Assembly: GCA_019925795.1 (NCBI GenBank)
Contig: CM034300.1
Location: forward strand, 32,103,591-32,167,590
From: Dendrobium chrysotoxum
Taxonomy: Eukaryota; Streptophyta; Magnoliopsida; Asparagales; Orchidaceae
DNA: 64,000 nt
Direction of reading: 5' to 3'
The translations under genes and the position numbers were made by a program. Below the pieces are notes generated by a model. The model was not told where the DNA came from. It worked only from the letters and a program-made list of their open reading frames with translations, and searched no databases. Positions 58,105 to 64,000 of the stretch are shown here, one piece after another; position 1 is the stretch's first letter; every line of letters starts with the position of its first letter.

Positions 58105-58195
58105 AAGCTAGGATGGTGCCACGAAGGGCGTACTCCACTACTAGCGAGTCTAATCGTAAGGAAGGGAAGAATCCTAACCTTATGGAAAAGAGAAC
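58105..58195. repeat. Tandem repeat B, right copy
   Basis: GGATGGTGCCACGAAGGGCG and GTCTAATCGTAAGGAAGGG match the units at 53735-54010, so the large array is bracketed by repeat B. Confidence 0.85.
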
Positions 58196-58252
58196 AGATG
58201 TAGATGTGATTGATTATTTTTTTTATTTGGAGGGGCAATTCTGATGTTTAAT

Positions 58253-58480
58253 TTAATGCTCAATAGGCATGGAACTTGTTGAAGAGCCACCCCATGTTAA
58301 AAACATCAACTGACATCCTTCAGATTTGATCAATTGACATGAAACTCCCTCATAGATCATCTCTAAGGTGAATGATCCAGTCAATGTTGATTCAAAGTTT
58401 TCCTTAATCTTATAGCGGTTTAAAATTGGTCTCCAAAGGACTACGGCCAAGTCTCCTACTTAGAAAGTCATTACATGACA
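58253..58480 (-). pseudogene. pol: Integrase C-terminal remnant of Tat-like pol
   Basis: The minus strand reads MIQTYDKLCHVMTF-like residues across a small frame change, then VGDLAVVLWRPILNRYKIKE, FESTLTGSFTLEMIYEG and CQLIKSEGCQLM. This follows the gypsy integrase tail pattern (VGDLV-LR-IL, K-FE-TWTGPF, IYE-G-YQL). It ends at a stop at 58253, just before the tandem arrays, which fits the end of pol followed by the 3' UTR. Everything upstream that I would expect of pol is missing or unrecognisable. The identity is inferred from remembered family patterns. Confidence 0.6.
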
Positions 58481-58499
58481 CAATTTATCATAAGTTTGA

Positions 58500-60995
58500 A
58501 TCATTCGTAACATATATGATTTCAAATTTTCTTAAGCTTAAAAATAACTTTCTTTGAGGCCCTTGAGCTCCTCTAATCAGAGTCAGACACACTACTCAGT
58601 TGTAACTCAATTTTGGAAAATAATTTCCAGCGATGTAAAATACACCTCTATATGAGAAGAATCTTGGACCCAGCATAGGGTGTGATTTTACAGAGCGGAT
58701 TTTAAAGGAAATGATGCCCATGTGTAAGGACTCACATATATCTCTCAAGAATGAGATTTGGATTCCTATCAGGAGTAGAAAATTCATTTTTTTATTAAAA
58801 AAATTTCCTCTTAATCATTTGGACCCTGTCAGAATGACAGGTGAGAATAAATTCACACTTACAGTGAGAGGGAGAGTAACTCTAACAAACCTAAAAAGGG
58901 CCAAGGGTTTGGATTCTGTTGACCCAGATCAAGTTTTATAAAAATTGAACTAGGTTCTCCCTTATAAACATTTTTAAATTAAAATTAATTTCAAAAGCTT
59001 TATGTTCGAGAGAGAAATTTAATCTTTTTAATTCTCTTACATAACTCTTTCGTATCTGATAAACTATCCAAGCACGATAATAAATCAAGATTCAAGATTT
59101 TTCAAAGTCATATTATTAAAGGTGATCGGGCTCTCTGAGATTTAAGGGTTAAAATGAGGGAAGCCTCTTTCTTTGTTTTTTTTGGTGACACACTTGCAAA
59201 TCTTTTGATTTCTTGGCACACATTATGCATCCTTTATTTGATTTTGGCGCATATTGCGCATTTTTTGATCTTTTTTTTTTGATAAGAGGCTTCATCTTCT
59301 TTAAAAAATCTTAAAATGATTGCACTTTTTTTTAAACTTGGATTATATTGCAAGTATAAGAGAAGAAAATTCATTCTCTCATAGAAGGAAGAATAATCCT
59401 AAGATCAGACCCAATCTTTTAAGAAGAAAATGAGCTTGACTGGGAAAGTCATTGAATAGATTAAAAGCGTGCAAGAGATGCCTATTAAGATTGAAAATTA
59501 TGAGAAGATGGAGAAGATCTTCATTTTCAAAACCAATTTAAGTTTGACATATATTTTAATTCAAAAGTCAAATCAATCCACAGAAGTGGTGGGAGGGAGG
59601 GGCCTTCAAGTACCTGGTGGAGTCAACTACGACTCTCTCTTATTTTTGGTTTAAAGTTGAGGTCAATTTTCTTAAAAAAGTTGAATCAACTATCTTGAAA
59701 ATTCGAACCCAGTACACTTGAGAAGTGGTATATTTTCCTCAAAATTTGTAAGTCTAGGTGGCAAGACCCTATCAGTGTAGAACTATATTTCTACAATCTC
59801 TTAAAAGGAAGAGACTCGTGTGGGGTCTGTAGTATCCCTAGTTTATGTTGTATCATTTCAATCTAAACATCTATCGTGATAGGACCCCTTTAGAAGTTAA
59901 ATTAAAATGGTGTCACTATCTGATAAGATTTCAAAGCCATCTTTACTCCCTCCCTAATTACTAGCGACATAGCAATTATGAGAGTGGCACCCCGGGCAGT
60001 TCATACACCTCCTCCTCTATAAATGTAGTGGAGCACGTATAGTAATGTGACCTAACATTATCTGGTAGAGTGGATGGGTTATAACCCTCAACTGGAGGGC
60101 TTATGGTCTATAGCTGGTGATTGCTCATTTTTCGTTTAGTAAATCTTTTCTATACAGTAGTCAAAAGGGCACAGTGGAGATCACACTCTCATTCTCACAA
60201 CCTCTCTTCCTTAAGTAATCAGAGGAGGGTGGAAGTGACTTCCACCAAAGAGGGGGTATGTGTAAGGGGCAGTGACTCTCAATTGGCCCCTAATTTGACT
60301 TGCTTTAAGGCTTATGACTTAGCCATTTTTCTAGCCTCAACAACTTTCTATTGACTCTATGCAGGTAGTTCTTCTATGATCGCGCTATTGCGCTATGAGA
60401 AAGTAAGTTTTCCAGCCATTTGAGTATGTTTAATTTTCCAGAGTTAAGGAAAGGTGACTTGAATCAGTTGATTTTGATATAGAATTTTAATCTTGAGATT
60501 AATAGATTTTCTTTAAATTTTGAAACTCAAGATGTTGAGTTTTCACCCAGCATAAAGGTTCACAAAATTGATAAGAAAATTTAGAGAATTGAGCTTAACT
60601 CTTTCATCCCGCCAATTAACTTGGTGGTAAATGTCAAAGTCTAGATTTTGCTAAATAAATTTGAAGTTTGATTTTGAGATCAAAGGGTCTTCCTTAGATT
60701 TTGAAATTTCATATACTTGAGATTTATTTTGATATGCGAGTTTGCAACATTTATAGGAAGATCTTAAACAATTTGGCTTTACTCTTTTGCTCTACCAACA
60801 CACTTGGAGGCAAAATTTCAAAGCCCGATTTAGACAAATGTTTCCTCACTCAACTCTCTATTTAACATGTCTTTTTATTTTGGTGTTGACCATACTCATC
60901 CAAGGGAGAAATGGGTAGAGGGATCAATGGAAGAAGGGTAGTCAAAACTATCGATGAAACATAATTTCACCATTATTAAAGATGGAGAGAGAAAT
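58500..60995. other. Non-coding internal remainder of the Tat-like element
   Basis: About 2.5 kb between the primer site and the integrase remnant, where gag and pol (normally 6 kb or more) should be. I recognise no gag, protease, RT or RNase H motif. A minisatellite at 59180-59270 is annotated separately. Confidence 0.55.
59180..59275. repeat. GGCGCA/TGCGCA minisatellite in the Tat-like element
   Basis: Three rough units of about 30 bases: GGTGACACACTTGCAAATCT, TTGGCACACATTATGCATCC and TTTTGGCGCATATTGCGCAT, most followed by TTTTGAT. It resembles 21285-21440 in copia element E2. Confidence 0.6.
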
Positions 60996-60997
60996 TT

Positions 60998-61016
60998 AGT
61001 CCCACCGTGGTTGCCA
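60998..61016 (-). other. Primer-binding site of the Tat-like element
   Basis: The minus strand reads TGGCAACCACGGTGGGACT six bases after the 5' LTR end. It resembles the TGGCGAC...GTGGGGAC sites of Tat/Ogre elements, allowing for CpG loss. The tRNA is not assigned with certainty. Confidence 0.6.
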
Positions 61017-61022
61017 TTTTTT

Positions 61023-64000
61023 TATTTGTGTTTGAAAGCGGGTTTTAAAAAATTTAGTTTTTTTGAGGAATTTAAAAATTGATGTTGAGTTCTAATTCTA
61101 AAATTGAACATTACATCGAAAGAAAAATACCACCTCGGGAGGTGGAGATAAAATTCCACGAAGGGGTTTAGATTTAGAATTATAAATCTTATCTTGAATG
61201 TCGTAACCGGATTTAAGAGAGAGCTTCATATGGCCCCTGAAGGTTCAAAGTAAAGTTTAATCATATATCAGTCTATGATAATCAAGAGGAGCGATCGTTA
61301 ATTTTATATTTGAATTCATTTTAATAAAAGATATATCTCCCTGAAAGGAGAAGATATCATTTGTCAACAATCGTTCAAATATAATGATAACGATCGTTAG
61401 TAATTTAACTTTCCCAACGAGGAATAATTGAGTTTTAAAAATTAGTTTTAAAAAATTAGATGTGGGTTCTAAATTTTCTAGGAGCGCAAGCCCTCATAGT
61501 TAATTACATCATAGGAGACTAGAGTCTCCTACAAAAACTCTCAATTAAAATAATGACAGAAATTTTGTTTAGAGATTTTCTAGAAGTGATACAAAGGAGG
61601 TGAGTTTGGATTTTGAATGGGGATTGGATCAAGTTTTGAGCAGTTATTTTTGGAGCCAAAGGAAGAGGGGTAGGAGGCACTTCGGGATTCTTATACAATT
61701 CAGAATTGTCCTGACCTAAGCTAAGTGTTGGGCTTTAAATTTTAGATTGAAAGAGAATTTAGTTTGAGTTGAGCAATTTATTAGAAATTTGGGATTATAT
61801 TCATAGATATTGGGGTCTTATGATTCAAAAAGAAATTTTCCCTGGATTCTAAATCTAAATTTGAACGCTGAAACATAGTAGTTCGAACCTAACTAATGCA
61901 GTGCAAAACCTGGACTTACCCCGACCTGGATTGGGGAGCCAGCTAACCACATAGGCGATTAAAATCCATGAGTCCGGTCTTTCGATGCAAGAGTGGTAGG
62001 ATATTTTTATTAATATTTTTGAGAGTTGGGGCCAACATCTAGAGATTGTCCTAAGTGGCCCCTTGACTTATGTTGGGTGAAAATGCTAAATAAAATTGCA
62101 ATTAAGATTTAGACTCACTTTTAAATTAGTTTCTAATGCAATGGATGCTGATTGACTCGATTAAATGCTTAAAATGGAATGAAGCAAATTTAAAAAAACT
62201 TAAAAATAGATTTTATCCTAAATATGCACAGATCCCCTTGGACAGAACTGCACCCTCATAGGCTAAGTGGTCTGCTAGAACCTGCAGGTGGGGAGGTGCC
62301 TAACAAAGGAAAAGAATAATGCAGCAATTATGAAATGAGAACTCCCAGCAGTCCCGGGCTTACTCTTAAAAGCGTTAGAGTTTCTATGTTATCCTAAATT
62401 TTTTTATTAAAGTTTAAGTAGAAGAATTTTTTGTACCCTCATGAGCCTCTGATCGAATCCAGGCTAAATAAAAAAGATGATATGCAATTCAAATCAAAAC
62501 ACATTACATTATCAAACTAAATAAATAAATGTCCATAGGCAAATTACCTTCCTTATTGCAACCCAGATTTACATAAATTAAAAGTGGCCGAGCACCACTG
62601 ACAACAATCCAGATTCTAATCCTAATACAAATGCAAGTGACTTTGAGTGGGATACTCTTTGTCTTCAACTCCTTGGACTTCTCCTCTTCGAGCTCCTTCG
62701 ATCCTTTATGGCTAGATACCCAAATGGAAAAGGGAACTCTTCCGACGAAGGGAAGGTTACTCTTTCCGCTTTGGGTAGTAAAATGATCTAAATTTGGAGT
62801 TCTAAATGGATTAGGACCATCCCACAAAGGGGTATCCTTTCCTCTTTGGAATCCAATATTTGGGTCTATGTATCCCAAACTCAAAGTGCTACTTTCACAA
62901 CTTAATACTCAAATAAATTATTTAAATATGAAAATGAAAATTCTAGACTCTCCTGTAGGATTATTCTAAGCATTCGAATATTAAAACACATCCCAAGCAG
63001 TTACATATACATGCAAAAAAGTAAACAAACTTGGCCACACTCTTTTTATTTAGGGGCCAAGCAGCTAAGGTACCTATAGCATTTATATTTATAATTTATT
63101 TAGCCCCCTTTATTATCCTGAAAGAGTGTGGCCACCTACAAAAATTTAGTGAACATCTAGATCGTTCCTAACCTAAGGGTAATCTAGTCACCCATCACAT
63201 TAATCCACATAGTGCAGTAAAAGTAAACAAATACATCAACTAATTTCAATTACAACATGCAATGAAAACTCGAAAAACCTGGTACACAATAAAAAAGTAA
63301 ACACTGGCCTAGCCTAGATCTAGAGTTGGTTGTCATAGCAAACCATCTAAAGTGTGTGTAGAGGATCATGTGGCTGGGGTAGATCCTAAGCTGGACAATT
63401 AGTTCAAATTTTTTAATATTTGAATTTGTGGAAGGCTCAAAGGGAGGTTTAATTAAAGTTTAAATTTTAGTATATTAAAGTTTAAATTAAATCTATTTTA
63501 ATGGTTAAATAATTGCTATCTTTTTTGTTCACCGAGGCCGTGAAGTTTATTTCACCTTCCTAGGGGCTAAGTTAATAGCCTCGTAGGCCTAGGTTACCCA
63601 GTAGCAATCGGGGTTGATTAAGTTGATTTAATTTATTCAAAATTAAAGATTAATTAATATTAATTATTTTAGTTAACTAATAATTTAAAAAGTTAAATTA
63701 ATTTATGTTTTCCATCAACAGGTCTGTGGCATTGTGTCACCAGGCTCGGGAACCAGGCCTTCATAGGACACTTAGCCCCGCAGACCGAAGTAGTCCATCC
63801 TAAAAACCTTATTGATGTAGTTGAATTAAGGATTTTAATTTGTTTAAGTAATTAAAGGTAACTTAGTTTTGATGTTTAGCACTTCATTGACTCCATTCAT
63901 GGCATTGTGCCACCAGGCTCGCGGAACTAGGCCTCCTTCGGACAATTAGCCCCACAGCCCAGAGTAGTCAATCCAATAAACTTCATCTTTACAGTGGTTG
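61023..64000 (-). repeat. 5' LTR of the Tat-like element, cut by the window edge
   Basis: It aligns with 46746-about 49890 with modest divergence, mostly transitions and small indels. It has one copy of the 137-base segment that is duplicated in the left LTR, and the same GC-rich doublet (63724 and 63899). It continues beyond the window. Confidence 0.85.

Larger units (their letters stand above)
46746..64000 (-). mobile_element. Tat/Ogre-like Ty3/gypsy element, partial (right end outside the window)
   Basis: The left (46746-) and right (61023-) copies match over about 3 kb to the window end, so they are LTRs. Minus-strand orientation is supported by a primer-site-like TGGCAACCACGGTGGGACT immediately beyond the right LTR and by an integrase C-terminal remnant read on the minus strand. 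The 3' UTR holds a 4-kb tandem array. Most of gag and pol is missing: only 2.5 kb lies between the primer site and the integrase end. It is therefore a deleted, non-autonomous derivative. It inserted into LINE B. Confidence 0.75.

Overview
The window looks like intergenic nuclear DNA from a flowering plant with a repeat-rich, AT-rich genome. Almost everything recognisable is a retrotransposon: two SIRE-type Ty1/copia elements, one solo LTR of the same lineage, four L1-type LINEs and a large Tat/Ogre-like Ty3/gypsy element. I found no convincing host gene, tRNA, rRNA or CRISPR array. The species cannot be named from the sequence.

Layout. 1-581: unassigned flank. 582-13496: copia element E1, plus strand, old and degenerate, with LINE A (6310-8713) inserted in its reverse transcriptase. 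13497-15560: sequence related to the 3' part of the Tat-like element. 15561-17026: unassigned, LTR-like. 17032-28712: copia element E2, minus strand, complete, flanked by the perfect 5-bp duplication ATTTG. 28718-29800: flank with one short protein-like stretch. About 29830-35982: LINE C, plus strand, near full length, ending in a long (TA)n tail. About 35990-38300: degenerate Tat-like LTR. 38708-43057: solo SIRE-type LTR, itself interrupted by LINE D (40199-42635, 12-bp target duplication). 43382-46745: LINE B, minus strand, cut by the Tat-like element. 46746-64000 and beyond: Tat/Ogre-like element, minus strand, with a 3' LTR at 46746-about 51975, a 4-kb higher-order tandem array in its 3' untranslated region (54040-58100), an integrase remnant (about 58253-58480), a primer-binding site (60998-61016) and the start of its 5' LTR (61023-).

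The most unusual signal is in the copia elements. Their LTRs, and a separate internal stretch just upstream of an extra third ORF, are packed with dozens of copies of a 15-17 base palindrome (E2 core GATCGTCCAGGACGATC; E1 core ATCGTACTGTACGAT). The third ORF is recognisably conserved between the two diverged elements. Clustered palindromes next to an element-specific ORF suggest a cis-site/trans-protein pair, loosely analogous to VANDAL motifs and VANC proteins, but this is a hypothesis only. Each LTR also carries a short tandem array whose units can form small hairpins.

All coding regions are broken. Most premature stops whose ancestral codon can be inferred are C-to-T or G-to-A changes (CAG, CAA, CGA or TGG to stop), the pattern expected from deamination of methylated cytosine. 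Nothing here is likely to encode active protein.
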